In this document: positions 11,441 to 23,735 of the stretch, piece after piece
How positions within the stretch are numbered: position 1 is the first letter of the stretch
Layout of the letters: every line of letters starts with the position of its first letter
Source: Oscarella lobularis
Taxonomy: Eukaryota > Porifera > Homoscleromorpha > Homosclerophorida > Oscarellidae
Direction: 5' to 3'
NCBI RefSeq assembly: GCF_947507565.1
Contig: NC_089183.1
Span: 2,356,001 to 2,420,000, forward strand
DNA: 64,000 bases
Program-made: the position numbers and the translations under genes
The notes under the pieces: generated by a model
Seen by the model: only the letters and a program-made list of their open reading frames with translations
What the model was told of the DNA's origin: nothing
Database searches by the model: none

Positions 11441-11568
11441 CCAGCACGTGAACACGCTGAACGAACCGCGCGAATAGAACGGCTTCAGAAGCATTGGCTG
11501 CGTTCCAAGAATAATTTTCTTTCTGCAAGAAGGAATCCCTCAAAGAGACATCAATAGCTGTATACACT

Positions 11569-11588
11569 CCCCCCCCCCCCCCCCCCCC
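11569..11588 (+). repeat. Poly-C tract, 20 bases
   Basis: An uninterrupted run of about 20 C followed by CT-rich sequence. Homopolymers of this length are unstable and are prone to sequencing error. Confidence 0.9.
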
Positions 11589-11657
11589 TCTCTTCAGAAA
11601 ACTTTGTTAGCATGAACTACGTTTGCTTCTACGTCAATTGGGCCCATGACCTCTCAC

Positions 11658-12375
11658 TTACAGTATTACGGTCACGTGCAGGAGACACAACATATGCACA
11701 GGGTTCAGCTGGAAGTAGAAGAATGAGCCGTCGCCAGAGAGTGTTTCTTCAAGAACTGTAATAAGAGGTAGTATCAAAATATCAATTATTTTATTAATTA
11801 AATCAAAACGATTATTGACATACCTGCTATTGGCTTTGGCTTCAATGCCACTTTGTTTCCACACGAGTCTCTGAATCTTCCAGTGACTTTCAAGCCAATG
11901 AAAATTTGCAGACTTTCAAATGACGACCCTGTTGATCCTACAGAAGAGAAGAGCATAACTATAAAAACAACCATCAGATTGGAATATCGTACCTGATATA
12001 TGAGAGCTACTGTAGGTGATTAGCTTTTTTGACAAACAGTCTTCAATCGGTTTTATTTCAAGACAAATATTGAGACTGCATATAACCCGGCCTCACTTCG
12101 CCACTGCAAATTAAAACCATATACATGTATATACGGTACACATCTACTTGCTTCCATAAGCTGCATTCGCAAACATTGCTCCAGGTTTTCTTACGGCATT
12201 CCTTCGACGTCTGTGAGATAAGTGTTGATCGAATGCACATAGAGTTTTAGTCAATTAAGTTCTTTTGAAGAACATGAAATTGGAAAGAGAATATATTTAA
12301 TTAATTAATTAATTACCTTGAAAACACGGCAGGCGCTTCAACCTGTACATTAGGAGACAAACACGGACGCTCGCT
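11658..12375 (-). CDS. Exon series of an unrecognised gene
   Basis: Minus-strand segments with good splice borders: 12,316-12,375 (ERPCLSPNVQVEAPAVFS), about 12,148-12,210, 11,993 to about 12,100, 11,824-11,937 (FESLQIFIGLKVTGRF) and 11,658-11,755 (LEETLSGDGSFFYFQLNP, then stop). The last two join in phase and read like a beta-rich domain. For the earlier exons two phase choices exist. One gives an Arg4 stretch after FS and an early stop near 12,065; the other links to the downstream exons through a weak acceptor. No first exon is seen: the segment lies directly 3' of the KLHL gene on the same strand. It could be two short genes, or the tail of a decayed one. Confidence 0.3.
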
Positions 12376-12460
12376 ACCAAACAAAGAAAATAAATGTTAT
12401 TGACTCAACCTGATCGAGAAGACAAAAAATCAACATCGTTCATTTCGCGTTCAAACCTTA

Positions 12461-14221
12461 CTAAACAAAGTTCAACATCAAGTTCCTGTCCACGACTGCC
12501 CAGTCGCATTTATCAGGAAAATTCCACTCACACTTTCTCGCATCCCACTTCTTGGAACGCTCGTCGTAGACGGCAAGTTGTTCCTCGCGTTGTTTCGTAC
12601 CCATCAAATACATTCTATTGTTATCAGGATCGCCAGCGAGTCCACAGATCCCCTCAGAGAAATCAAGGGCATCATAGCTGAATGGAGAGAAATTCTCCAC
12701 TAAAGAGAAGCGCTCATTGGCGTCGAAGACAACAGCTGTAGAACTTCTCGAATCAGGAAGGATGTATAGTCGCTCTCGCATAGACGCGTAATGGCAAAAA
12801 TAGGGATCCAAAACCTGGTTGTCGTTCCAAGCTGATATAATCTTTTCGTACAAACCAGGAAAAGACTTCTTATCAAGCCAACGGTTCTCCAACGGATCGT
12901 ACTGCATATAACCTATTTCTCCTTTTCCGAAACCTGCGTGACCAATTGCAAAAATATGACGATCTCGTGAGAAGAGAACGTAACGCGTGGAGAAAAAATG
13001 CAAAGATTGATCGCGAGAGGGAGATGCAACAGGCGTCCACGTTCCTCTCGCCGGATCAAAGACTTCGCACTCGACGCCAAAGCGCCACGCCAGACTCATA
13101 CCGTAAATACGATTGTCGTGACAAACTATTTTGTAGCCGTCTCTTGGACGAGACATAGGCGTCACGTCATCCACCCATCGCCGTCCCTCGACGTCGTATC
13201 GTTGAACGACGTCAGTGCAGCCATACGTTTTGCCATGCCGTTCGCAGACGTTGTTTCCGCCAAGCGCGTAGAGTTCGTCGAACGACTTCACAATCTTATG
13301 TCGACACGTTGCCGTAGCGAGAGAAGGAAACGGCGTCCACGAGTCGCTGTTAGCGTCGTACGTTTTCGCCTCACAGGTAAGCGCCCACTGTTGTGTCACC
13401 TGTATTCCGCCGGCAAAGAGTAAAACGCCTTCGCATCCGACTCGACGTCGATAAGAAGATGATGTCGACAACGACGACTCGTAGTGCGACACCAAGTCGA
13501 GATCGGAAAGCACATCAATCGATTCGTCGAAATCGAGTAGAGGATATCGAATGCACTTTGAAAGTCTCTCGACGACGACGTCATCTCGACGAGACTCTTC
13601 GTCGCGTTTGACCCATTGATGTAACAGAGACAGAACGTCGTCTTCCGATCTCACGCCCAAGTCGTCTTGACAAAGAATCCTCTCTAGATGATCGACTGAT
13701 AGGGCGAGAAATTCCTCGCTGTCGCTCAATCGCACAACGTTGACGGCTGCAATGCGATCGCAGACTCGAATTAGATCTATTTCGTCGTATTGATTGGCTA
13801 AGATCGCCAAATCGAGGCAAGTCGACGAGTCCACGTGAAGTCGGAGCCAGTCTCTGCACAATTGCACCAGATGATTGAATTGAAGAGATGAAGCTGCGAC
13901 GTATAACGATCGAACGCTTTGAACAGACGCCAGACATGCGGCTTTTCCACTGTAGGCGAATTCGATCAATTTTTTCAGAATCTCTCCGTCGACGTTGGGA
14001 ATTGAGATCACCGCTTGAGTTCTGAACGTCTCTAGACGGTTCTCTGTCAACAGGGAACGGAAAAACGGAGTAGCGGCTGCGAGAGTCATTTGGTGAGCTG
14101 GAAATCGCTGTCCATCTTTACTAACAAGAACGACGTCGCATAAATAGTTCGACAGTCGAAAAGAATCGAGATCGGGAAGAGCAGAATAGCCGTCTGTCTC
14201 GAAGAAGACCGTTTCAACCAT
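12461..14221 (-). CDS. KLHL-type BTB-BACK-Kelch protein, single exon
   Basis: Intronless, 586 residues, complete. The BTB domain covers about residues 20-130 (LCDVVLVSKDGQRFPAHQ, ATPFFRSLL, LIEFAYSGKA). BACK helices follow at about 135-240 (CLDLAILANQYDEIDL, EEFLALSVDHLERIL, EDDVLSLLHQWV). Kelch repeats then run to the end (LLFAGG, LYALGGNN, IYGMS, HIFAIGH, LYILPDS, MYLMGT). Length and order are typical of cullin-3 substrate adaptors of the KLHL family; the substrate is unknown. The start at 14,221 (MVETVFFETDGYSALPD) is the only Met before the BTB domain. A truncated, inverted copy begins about 55 bp away on the other strand. Confidence 0.85.
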   Translation of the reverse strand: MVETVFFETDGYSALPDLDSFRLSNYLCDVVLVSKDGQRFPAHQMTLAAATPFFRSLLTENRLETFRTQAVISIPNVDGEILKKLIEFAYSGKAACLASVQSVRSLYVAASSLQFNHLVQLCRDWLRLHVDSSTCLDLAILANQYDEIDLIRVCDRIAAVNVVRLSDSEEFLALSVDHLERILCQDDLGVRSEDDVLSLLHQWVKRDEESRRDDVVVERLSKCIRYPLLDFDESIDVLSDLDLVSHYESSLSTSSSYRRRVGCEGVLLFAGGIQVTQQWALTCEAKTYDANSDSWTPFPSLATATCRHKIVKSFDELYALGGNNVCERHGKTYGCTDVVQRYDVEGRRWVDDVTPMSRPRDGYKIVCHDNRIYGMSLAWRFGVECEVFDPARGTWTPVASPSRDQSLHFFSTRYVLFSRDRHIFAIGHAGFGKGEIGYMQYDPLENRWLDKKSFPGLYEKIISAWNDNQVLDPYFCHYASMRERLYILPDSRSSTAVVFDANERFSLVENFSPFSYDALDFSEGICGLAGDPDNNRMYLMGTKQREEQLAVYDERSKKWDARKCEWNFPDKCDWAVVDRNLMLNFV

Positions 14222-14276
14222 TTGGAACTCTTAGTATCCGGGTCGACAGGAACCCGGATTTCGGTAAAAAAAATGG

Positions 14277-14735
14277 AACTCTTTCGACACAGAAGGTTAT
14301 TCTGCTGTGAATCATTTCGATTCCTTTCGACTTTCGAATTATCTATGCGACGTCGTTCTCGTCAGTAAAGACGGACAGCGATTTCCAGCTCACCAAATGA
14401 CTCTCGCAGCCGCTACTCCGTTCTTCCGTTCCCTGTTTGCCGAGAACCGTATAGAGACGTTCAGAACTCAAACTGTGATCTCAATTCCCGACGTCAACGG
14501 GGAGATTCTGAATAAATTGATCGAATTCGCCTGCAGTGGAAAAGCCGCATGTCTGGCGTCTGTCCATGCAAAGCGCTCGATCGTTATACGTCGTGGCTTC
14601 CTCTCTTCGTCTAGTGCAGTTGTGTAGAGACTGGCTCCAACTTTACGCCTTGCCTCGATTTGGCGATATCTTAGCCAATCAATATGACGACAATGATGTA
14701 GTTCGATGTCCTATCACAGGGACGATTATAGTAAA
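14277..14735 (+). pseudogene. Truncated, inverted copy of the KLHL gene
   Basis: Head to head with the KLHL gene. From FDTEGYSAV onwards it reads through the BTB domain with few changes (DSFRLSNYLCDVVLVSKDG, ATPFFRSLF, LIEFACSGKAA). It then shifts frame after CLASV, continues as SLYVVASSLRLVQLCRDWLQ in another frame, loses further bases near SSTCLDLAILANQYD and ends before BACK is complete. No Kelch part is present. The start codon region is damaged. It is a partial gene copy and not a functional paralogue. Confidence 0.85.
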
Positions 14736-15962
14736 AAGCTGTTCCCGTAATATAAGCATTGCCATAGCTCTCTGTTCGACTGACTTTTACTCAAAAGGCG
14801 AAGATCGGGTGTATGCAGGAAAGATGTGCACGTGATCGAGTCCCCCCTTTTCCATTTCGAAACCACGGCCAGCGCACCTATAGCTAAGCAACGGACACTA
14901 GTTATTTGGAGTGCTCCCAACCAGTCAAAGTGGCCGCCTGTCTTTTACGTATTTGGTCAGAATAGTAAATTTGTTGCAACAGCTCCTCGTTCCACCTGAG
15001 GGTGAAATATCGTTGCTTATGTGGCAAGATTAGGTAACTGATTATGGGCACGACAACGATCATCAACATGTAAAGTTGGGCTCACGACGTCTGAAGCTGC
15101 ATGAACTGATGATCACTGCACACAGGAGGCTTCTGGAATAAGTTAGTCTCGTGCTCAGACTTTAATTCTCCCGCCCGGATGTTCCATCGTGGCGAGAGAG
15201 AGGTTAGGCGCGAGACTAGAACAAGTGCAGCAAATAACGTAGGTCATGTGCAGTTCGAGGAGGTCTGCTTATTTTTTTAAAATTGTGTAGGCGGAGCCTT
15301 CCCACAATCTGAGGATGGCTTCTTATCCCTTCCGCAGCTTCAACGGTGTGCGCCTTAGTATTGAGACAGATCGCCTAAATGCCGCGGTTTTCTGAAATCG
15401 CAACAAAACAGCATCGTAGGAGACGTATCGTTTATCAAAACGTATCCCAAACTCTGCCTCCCCATAGAGATGAAACGTGATCTATATTATGACAGACGAA
15501 ACCACGTAAAGATAGAATAAAAGTAAACGTCCAGAACGTACTCTCGCGATACTTTGCCTCAAGTTTAATCTAGAGACGCACAATGACCGCCTTCACGCGG
15601 CCCAAATGATCGCGCTCTAAAAAGAAGAAGAAAAATAGCTGACTCCACACTGGACTCCATGGTGCATGTGAGCCTGCGCGCAATTAATGGAGCCCGCGCG
15701 CTGGAGCAACCGTTCAGCTATCGCGTCGATGCTAACGAAATTAAATTCGCATTTGCATTCCCAGCACAATGACACCAAAGACATGCATGAACAAAACTCG
15801 ATCTCAACACAAACACTTAGCAGACGCAGCACTCAGACATGCAGATTGTCAAGTCTCGACGCGGCTCTCCGTGGAGAGCGTCTTTTCGTAGCCGTCGAGT
15901 ACGGAAAGAAAACGTCGAACGTCGGCGCTGAGCACACGAACAAAACGATAGGTATATCGTGT
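14736..15962. other. Intergenic, nothing recognised
   Basis: I see no exon with convincing borders, RNA gene or repeat. Only short random open stretches occur. Confidence 0.5.
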
Positions 15963-16451
15963 CTAGAAGAAGATATTTGCACACCTTTTATTCACCGACT
16001 TGAGCCTGAGTTTTGATAGCAACGCCGCGACGTCTTCCTTCAAATCATCTTTGCCGTACTCACCCTCCGTGGCCAAGTCAAACACGCCGTCCATATCCGC
16101 TTTATCACGCAGGTCTTCGAAACTGTCAAGATGGCTTTGAATAAACGCGATGGCTTCGATCGGCTTGAGAGTGTAAACAAACCCGCGCCCGACAGGCGGC
16201 GCACATGCCGCCCGGCCGACGGCGCCGGGTCACCGACGTCACGGAGAACAATGCAGCGAGTAGGATAAACGGCTGGTAACTCTTACCTTTTCGGAACGTT
16301 TAGCCAAAGACGACAGTGTAAACTTTTCTTCAAAGCTTTTAACCGTCCGAATGATAGGCCCCCGGCGACGACGCCGGCGACGACGCCAACCATGCGATAC
16401 GCTCGCGATCGCCAGCACAAGTAGAATGATAGCAGCAAATTTGGGGCTCAT
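15963..16451 (-). CDS. Small secreted Arg-rich protein, two exons
   Basis: Exon 1 (16,451 to 16,287) encodes a signal peptide (MSPKFAAIILLVLAIASVSH followed by GW), then eight consecutive arginines, then GPIIRTVKSFEEKFTLSSLA and KRSEK. A canonical AAG|GTAAGA donor, about 120 bp of intron and a CTCTCAAG acceptor join it in phase to exon 2 (16,163 to 15,963), which encodes an acidic helical tail (AIAFIQSHLDSFEDLRDKAD, DGVFDLATEGEYGKDDL, ALLSKLRLKSVNKR) and a stop. The total is 121 residues. The Arg8 run and the KR dibasic suggest a processed precursor peptide; this is inference. No family is recognised. The chosen start fits the signal peptide better than anything upstream. Confidence 0.55.
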
Positions 16452-17049
16452 CGTTGTCGCCGCTTTCAAACTGACACTGGAACAGAAACAGGATGTATCC
16501 CCATAAATATGAGCGCCGTACGTCTCCTACTGTCCCAAACAATTTCAATAAATTGATTAGATAGGAGGGACAGGGTCACGAGACAGCTCACGAGACGTCA
16601 CGCTTTCTAAACGTGTGTCAGGACTGCACAAAAATGCATCAAACATGATAAATTAATAAATAATTGTGTCACCTCTGTTTCTTCCGTTGCAGCGCGAGCC
16701 TAAAACTATGACTTTCTCTCCTCTCGATCGAACTTCCCGTGCAACGCCGCGTGACCGTCAAGCGCACTCAGAACGTTCTCGACCCACTTAACTGCGCGTT
16801 CGACGTACACCCTTTCGTGACGTCGTTTCTCACATCAAAACGCTCCAACGCGCACCGGCCTGCAGCTCTCGTTTCTCGGCGAAAAACCGCCAGACAGTGA
16901 CACGGTCACCACAAAAAACTCAAAAAACATGATCACTGGGCTCAGAACATTGCTCAACTGCCGAAACGATTCGTTTCATAGTGGAACAGGTGTCACGTGA
17001 TTATTGTCTAACTGAGCATGCCTTTGAGTGAGACGGAGACTACGGTTTG
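16452..17049. other. Intergenic, nothing recognised
   Basis: Contains the presumed promoter of the small secreted protein and the flank of the retroelement. No gene is seen. Confidence 0.5.
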
Positions 17050-20000
17050 ACATCCACCTATCCCACCCGTATATATCTACACCCTTGCCCTGCAAGGGTT
17101 TGGTCGGTGCCCGGAGGTGTCCGGCTGCGTACCCACCGTGGGCGTGGTCACCTGTAAGTTAGGCGTCGCCGAACTAACACCCCAAACACAAGTCGGGCGC
17201 GGGGCTATGCGCCGTGACCGACGTCCCCAGACCACCCCACTAAAATCGGTGTAGCACGCGACCAGCAAATCCGGGCCCTTGACCGCATACCAGAGAAACC
17301 ACAAAACAATAACACGCGAGCGCGATCCAACAAAACGTCTCCGAACGCCCGAACAGACCGAGTTACGCGCATAAATTCCGGCTAAATGCAGCGATCTCTT
17401 CTGGGCGGAGCCGGATGTACCGCTGGTACGCGTCGCTCTTCCATCTTCCCAGCGTTCGGATCGTCGAGTCTTCCAGACCGCGCGCTGCTGCTGTCGACGC
17501 TGCCCCAATCCGAAAGCTGTGACCCGAGAAGGATCCCGCCCGCACTCCTTGCGATGTCAGCGCCTGGCGAATGCGTAGAACCAACGTCGTCCTCGACAGT
17601 GGACGCCCATCGTTATGACGAAAAAGGGGGCCCGACTCCCAGCCGCGACGCACCAGGTACGCCAGAAGCGCTCCCACCGGGCATAAGTCCGAGTCCGTGC
17701 GTCCCAAATACACGTCCACCCCTCGCCGGAATGGATCCGTCTTCGATTGTTTTAGGTGAACGCATACCCACGAAGGGGAACTCCAGGAATCCACCGAAAT
17801 ATCCACCGGCGAGAGATGACGCGACGGGTCGAATTCGCCGTCCACCGTAAACTCGCCCGACCTCATGAAGCCAAAGAAGCCACAGCAGCTCGCCGCCCAC
17901 AGCATTTGGGCGTCCCATGTGTCGCCTGCTCTCTCCCACACCGCCCGCAGTAGGCGCAGTATCTCCGGCGTGATCGGGAGACGGCGGTCCGGCGCTGGGC
18001 CGCCCTGGCGCCGTTTTATTCCACGCAGAACTAAGTCCAGTTGCAGGTGTGCTGCCGAGAACGGGTCCCCAACCCGCAGACCACATGCCACTGCCGAACT
18101 CCCGCCAGGTAGGATTTAATCGTACTATAAGCTTTTCCCTCGTTCGCCAGGGACGCGCAAAATAACGACAGTAAGTGTTCGGAGGCTGGCACCGGCGTCA
18201 CTCCCAGATGCCGGCAGAAGCGGGCGAACTGGTTTTCCCCGGAGCGATATGCCTGGCGAGTGGAGTCGGCGATTCCCAGCGCAGCGTAGCCAGAAATTGC
18301 GCTCTCCAGCCCTGTGACAACCAGTTCACCCGGCCAGGCTCCAGGAATTCCCAGATCTCCGCCGGCACCGACGACATCTCGGACGCCATCTGCGGGGAAA
18401 ACATACGTATATCAGCTAGCGGTTGGTTTCTTGACAAGCCGTCCGCCACAACATTCAGCGCGCCAGGGATGTGTCGCGCCCGCAGCGAGAAGGCAAACAT
18501 TGCCTTCACAAATTGCAAGGACCGCAGCAACGGCATCAGCGACGCGTCCCGGCTTGAACCCGAGTTGACTGCCGCCACCACGGTCGAATTATCCGACTCT
18601 ATGAGGACCGACGAACCGGTCCAGTCGCGGCCCCACACCGCCGCGGCCACCACCACCGGCGCCAATTCCTTCGCCGCGATCTTTTCCGAGAGCCAGCTGG
18701 GCGACCATTGCTGGCTGAACCAGACGCTCCCCGCGATTGCTCCGCAGCCCCACAGACCCGAAGCATCGGTCTGTACCACCACCGACGGGGTTGTCGCAAT
18801 GCAGGCAAAGAATCCATGCCCGTTCCAACGCTCTAAGAACGTCGCCCACCAGAGCAGATCCGCTCTTGCCTCCGCATTCAGACGGATGACGTGGTGCATC
18901 GCTGGCCGTACCATCGATAGGTCGATCAATCGACGGACGAATGACCGCCCGGCCGGGATCGCCGTTGCGGCGTGGTGTAGTAGACCCACCAGCGAGAGTA
19001 GGTCCCTCTTAGAGCATTTTTTCCGCGCCTGCCACAGGCGGATCAACCCCCGCACTCTGTCTAGCTTTTCGGCCGGCAACCGAATCTCCTGCTTCTCGGT
19101 GTCCAACTCCAAACCGAGGAAGACTACTGGCGTACTCGGACCCTCCAGCTTCTGCACCGCCACCGGTACCCCTAGTTCCGCGCAGGTCTCTAACGCGATC
19201 CTGCGATTGCGCTCGCCTGCCGCCGTTGCCGGGGAGCCCAGAAATAAGTAATCGTCAAGGTAATGAACTCCGTCCTGGATGCCCCGGTCCAACATTATCC
19301 ACAGCAACGCGTCGGCCACCGCCGAAAAAATCACCGGGGCAGAGCGAAGGCCAAACGGTAGTGCCGTGTCCACAAACACGTCGCCCCTCCATGCGACGCC
19401 AAGCAAGTGCCGATCGGCCGGATGGACCGGCACCATACGGTACGCGCTTTTGATGTCTAATTTGACCAGCGACGTCCCCTTGCCAAGCCGCGCGCATCGA
19501 CGAACGGCCTCGTCCAGGCGCACGTATTTCACCGAGCAGGCTGCAGGGGAAATGCCGTCGTTAACACTACCGCCTGTGGGCGACGACAGGTTCACAATTA
19601 GCCTCCACCTGCCCGGAGGGCCTGATTTGGGGATGACGCCGAACGGGCTCACATGAACGGCCTCGGGGTGCTGCACTGGTCCGCGTATGGCGCCTGATGC
19701 CCGCTCCTCGTCCAAGTAACGCTGCACCACGTTGGGGTGCTCCCCGGCCGACCTCATGTTGTGAGACGGACCCATCCTGCGCACGTGCGAGCTCTCGTGC
19801 CCGATCCGGAAACCTTCCGCCAGGCCCGTTACGATGAACTGCGCGAACTCCCTATCGGGGTGCTTCGCCAGCGCTGACCGCCATGCTTCCACTCGCACCG
19901 GCGAGGACGACGCACCTGCCCAGTCGGGGAGCGCCGGTGTCCCAGATGCGTCCGCCGTTTCAAGCGATCGCAACCGGGGCAGTGAAACGTGGTGTCCGTT

Positions 20001-22090
20001 GACCAAGCCACACGCATCTACGAGAGACACGCCCATCACGCGCGTACCAACAGGTTGTTATACTAACGAGTCCTAACCGCAGTAAAACACAACAGACGGC
20101 TTCCCGGACCCCGCCCCATGCCACTCCCCGAAAAAAACAAGCAAACGCTCAAACGCAGTGCGCGCAACACAGCGCCCTTATCTAAAGTCCGTAATCCAAC
20201 GCCGCGAATTTCCTGGCCAGCTGGCTACTGCCCATGCGCCGCTGCGGGCAGCTTGCAGGCTCCCGATTTGTGCCCCTCGGCGCCGCACTTCGCGCAAACG
20301 TGCGCAAACACACAGTCAGCCCCGTAGCTGCACCCTTCCTTGCCGAAGTTGAACTGTCGGCAGAATTTTGCGGTTGTTGACTTCTTTGTCTTAAGTGGTT
20401 TTGCTTTCGACGGGCGATAAACCACATCCGCTGCCGGGGCCAGCGCGCACTCCTCTGTTGAGTGATCGGCCTCGAGGCAATGATCACACACGACCGGCGT
20501 CTTTGCCCCGGCGTGTTTAGACGACCAGAACGTTCCGCCGCATATCGCTGTCTGGAGTGACGTCCAGGCGCTCGACGGGTACGCCCCGGCCTGCATGCGG
20601 AATTGCTGGTCGTACGCTCTCCAGCCCGTTCCGCCGCACCGCTGTGCCTCCCGCACCAGCACCCGCAGGTATGCCATCAGCTCTGTGGAGCGATCTGGCT
20701 GGTGCGAGAGCACCACCGCGGCGAAGGCGGCATACGCCTGAACCCAAGACAATAGGGACGTCAGACGCCGTATCGGCGAGCGCACTGACTGCCACCCCGC
20801 CGCCATATCCCTCTCGCCGTCCCGGCGCATCAGCTCCATATTGTCCGGGAGCAGCTCCGAGAAATCAATATAGTCTCCCGCCAAGATTTTATCGACCGCC
20901 CTGCCTGGCACCAGTGGGAGAGCCTCTCCCATAAAGAAGGGGGCCGAGCGAGCCTTTTTTGCCGCCGGAGCCATATCCCACCATCCGGGAGGAGGGGTCC
21001 ACGCCGGAAGCGTCCATTGCGTCGACGCCGTCCCGCCCCCGGGTGCCTCGTGACCCGCGCCCAGTCCTGGCTGAGGCCCCGCCGTGGACAGGCCAACGCC
21101 CGCACCCGACACTCCGGGTGGCGGCGGTTGCACCACCGCCGCGCTGATCGGTGTCGATCCTGACGCCGACGCGAAACGCACCGCGCTCTCGCCTTGCGAG
21201 CGTCGACCAGACCCGAAGGTGAACCCGCCCCTTAGCGGGAACTGGGACTGGTCTCCCCTCAACCCTGGTCGAGTGCCAGCCGCCGCCGCCTGTGTGCGGC
21301 CCAAAGCCGACAACAGACCCGCCGAGGGCAGACTTCCTAGCCCGCCCCTTCCCAGGCCACCTGTGGGAAGTATGCCAGTTTAGCCCCGCCTCTCGCCCAT
21401 CCCCCGCGTGCGAAATCGTTCCCGCCAAGATGGGAGGATTGGGCGCCAACCGCTGGCTTGCCCTTGCCGAGTGCCAACGCGCCCATCTGGGACCCCAATA
21501 CGTAGTGCGTTCGGCAACGCCGCCGCAACTGCTTAACCGACCCCTGCCTACCTGCGCGCGTCGACGAATTTTCCGCCACCACTGACTGCACGAACGCGCG
21601 TAACGGAACGCGGCGGCCGTCGGCTGTCTGCAGCAGGATGTCCGATTGTTGAGGCTGCGATCCCAACACTCCCGTCGACGGTGTCGCCGAGGCCGACTGT
21701 AGCGTGGGGGCGGGTAAGCTCGTCGTCAGCGGAGAGGACGTGGCAGCGGCCACGGGCGCGGCGGAAAGCGGCGTCGACGTAACCGCCGAAGCCAACGGCG
21801 TTGTCCGGGTCTGACTGCGCGTGAGCACTCCCGCTCCTGGTGGAGTCCGCGTTTGCTGTTCCATAGAGAAAAATTGAGAGAGAGAATTTCGCAGTGATGA
21901 GTAGCTGATCGCGCGCTGGCAGCCTGACGACTGACTCCTACGCTGCCAGCGCGCGCCTTACCTAGTGTCCCCCCCCGATAGCCCGGATATCAACCGCGTC
22001 TAACTGGGTGGGGGTTAGACTTCACTTAGTCAGAGATTGATCTCTGGGTTAGTAGCCCTGCAGCACTGCAGGCCGGCAGAAACGCGCCTC
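17050..22090 (-). mobile_element. DIRS-type (tyrosine recombinase) retroelement
   Basis: A GC-rich block (much richer than its surroundings) with three parts in order on the minus strand. First comes a gag-like region (about 21,860-20,225) with a Pro/Thr/Ala-rich N-terminal part and a C-terminal pair of Cys/His zinc-binding motifs. Next is reverse transcriptase plus RNase H (about 20,040-18,200). Last is a tyrosine recombinase (about 18,090-17,360) with the HSFRIGA-type active-site block. RT/RH followed by a tyrosine recombinase, with no DDE integrase and no protease seen, is the hallmark of the DIRS/Ngaro/PAT group. The element looks whole or nearly so, with at most a few breaks, and its long open frames suggest a fairly recent insertion. 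I could not define terminal or split direct repeats by eye, so the end coordinates are approximate. Confidence 0.85.
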
Positions 22091-23735
22091 GTCGTTTTTT
22101 ACTCGCGCTAGATTTCGTGTGTGTTTCCTTTGTGGTGCGAGTCTTCGAAACTGTCGATTAGAGATCCGATCAAATGGTCTTTTTCTGTTGTTTGGGCAAC
22201 GATATATATCGCGGATCTTCCGCGATCCGGACTACGCATGCATATGCATTCGCGATCCGCTCGACTATTTCTTCGACGAGAAAACAAAACTGCCATACAT
22301 TTTCAATGGAGCGGGACACTTATTATATAATTTGTTTAATTATTTAATTGTTTAAGTTGCAAGTGCTCAGTTGTATATCCATTAAATTTTGTTTTATTGT
22401 TTTCAATTGGGTCGTATTATAGCTGCACCTACTCCTAGCTGCCTAAATTTTCCCACTATACCTAAATTGACTTGCCGGTGTGATCCAGACTTTTAGTCAC
22501 GATACTTCGCCGCATTGTTAGTCGACTGCATGTCTGACAAGCGCGCGTTCTAAAATTAACCGTTACCTTAGAGGAATATTTTACGATGACTTTTTTTTTC
22601 AATAGGAGGAAGTTACGTTCGGCCAAAAATTGGAATAACAATTCCACCAAAAACCACTCTATAGGAATTCGAAGTTTGCCGTTGCAATGCGCATGAGCCG
22701 TGCATATATAAGCAAATTTGACTTCGGAAATTTTGCACGGCGAAATTACACCAGAACAGTTGAAGTCCTAAAATCAATTAATACGCTACTTTTTGTTACT
22801 ACATGCAGGTACTGTACTAGTAGAAAGAATGCTTAACGCCAAGAAGTTTGCAAATATGGCAGGTTGCCATCTTACGGGCGAGAACCGTTTATCTATGGTC
22901 TAACTTTAGTCTGGAATTCCGCCCCTTTTCACCACGTCTATGATCGTTAGCTTGAATGCGGAAGAAGGAAGGAACGCGGTAAAGGAGAAACGTGTTAGTG
23001 GGCCGGCGTTTGCAACGTTAGCCTCTGATTGGGCAGCTACCAGGTAATCGAAAGAGGAGGGACTTCAGACTACATAACAGAGCGATGTGAGCTTGCGCAA
23101 AGATTTGAGTTGATTTAATTAAGAAGACGCTAGGTAATGTATGGCGCTACAACAGTGTCAAGATATTTCGGGATTCGGAATCGAGATTCGGAATCGGGAT
23201 TCGAAATCGGGATTCGGGATCGGGATTCAGGGTTTGGGATCGGGATTAATTAGGGGTTCGCAAAACATCTATTCTACATCGTGCAACTGTACTTCTGTCA
23301 AGAAAGGAACGAGCGAGAAAAAAGAAGACCAACGCCCAAAGACCCTTCACCGAAGTGCGCGTGGCAATGAACGCTCCCAAAAATCGACACCTCTCGATCA
23401 CGCACTAATACGCTGCTACATGCATGAACACGTTAGTTTCCCAAGTCCCGAATCCGAATCACGATAACGAATGACGATTCCCAATCACGTTTTCGCACGT
23501 CGTAAGCGGGGCGTCATGGATGTGACTCACTCACTTAGAGCTTTATTTTTTAGGCGATTGGTCCGTAGATAAGCTAGAGCTGTCCGCACTGAAAGTAGAG
23601 CGCTCTTATTGGACAATTTACTGAGAGAGGTGCCACGCGCACTCCCGCAACGGTTGCGAGGGCGGAGATAGTCTTTAGGCTCCCCTAAGGAAAGCAGGCG
23701 TCTTCTTCAGTTAACGTACGCTCGCCTTTTAGGCA
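22091..23735. other. Intergenic with a degenerate short tandem repeat
   Basis: No gene recognised. At about 23,165-23,255 a degenerate tandem array of 6-7 bp units of the form GGGATT(C/-)(G/A) appears. The rest is AT-rich and featureless to the eye. Confidence 0.5.

Noticed and set aside
11569-11588. Poly-C tract as a functional signal
   Set aside because: Homopolymer without partner motif; more likely slippage or a sequencing artefact.
18175-21600. Plus-strand open frames in the retroelement region
   Set aside because: Shadows caused by high GC opposite the real minus-strand domains.
23165-23255. Repeating GGGATTCGG words as a CRISPR-like array
   Set aside because: Units of 6-7 bp without spacers; this is a degenerate simple repeat in eukaryotic sequence.
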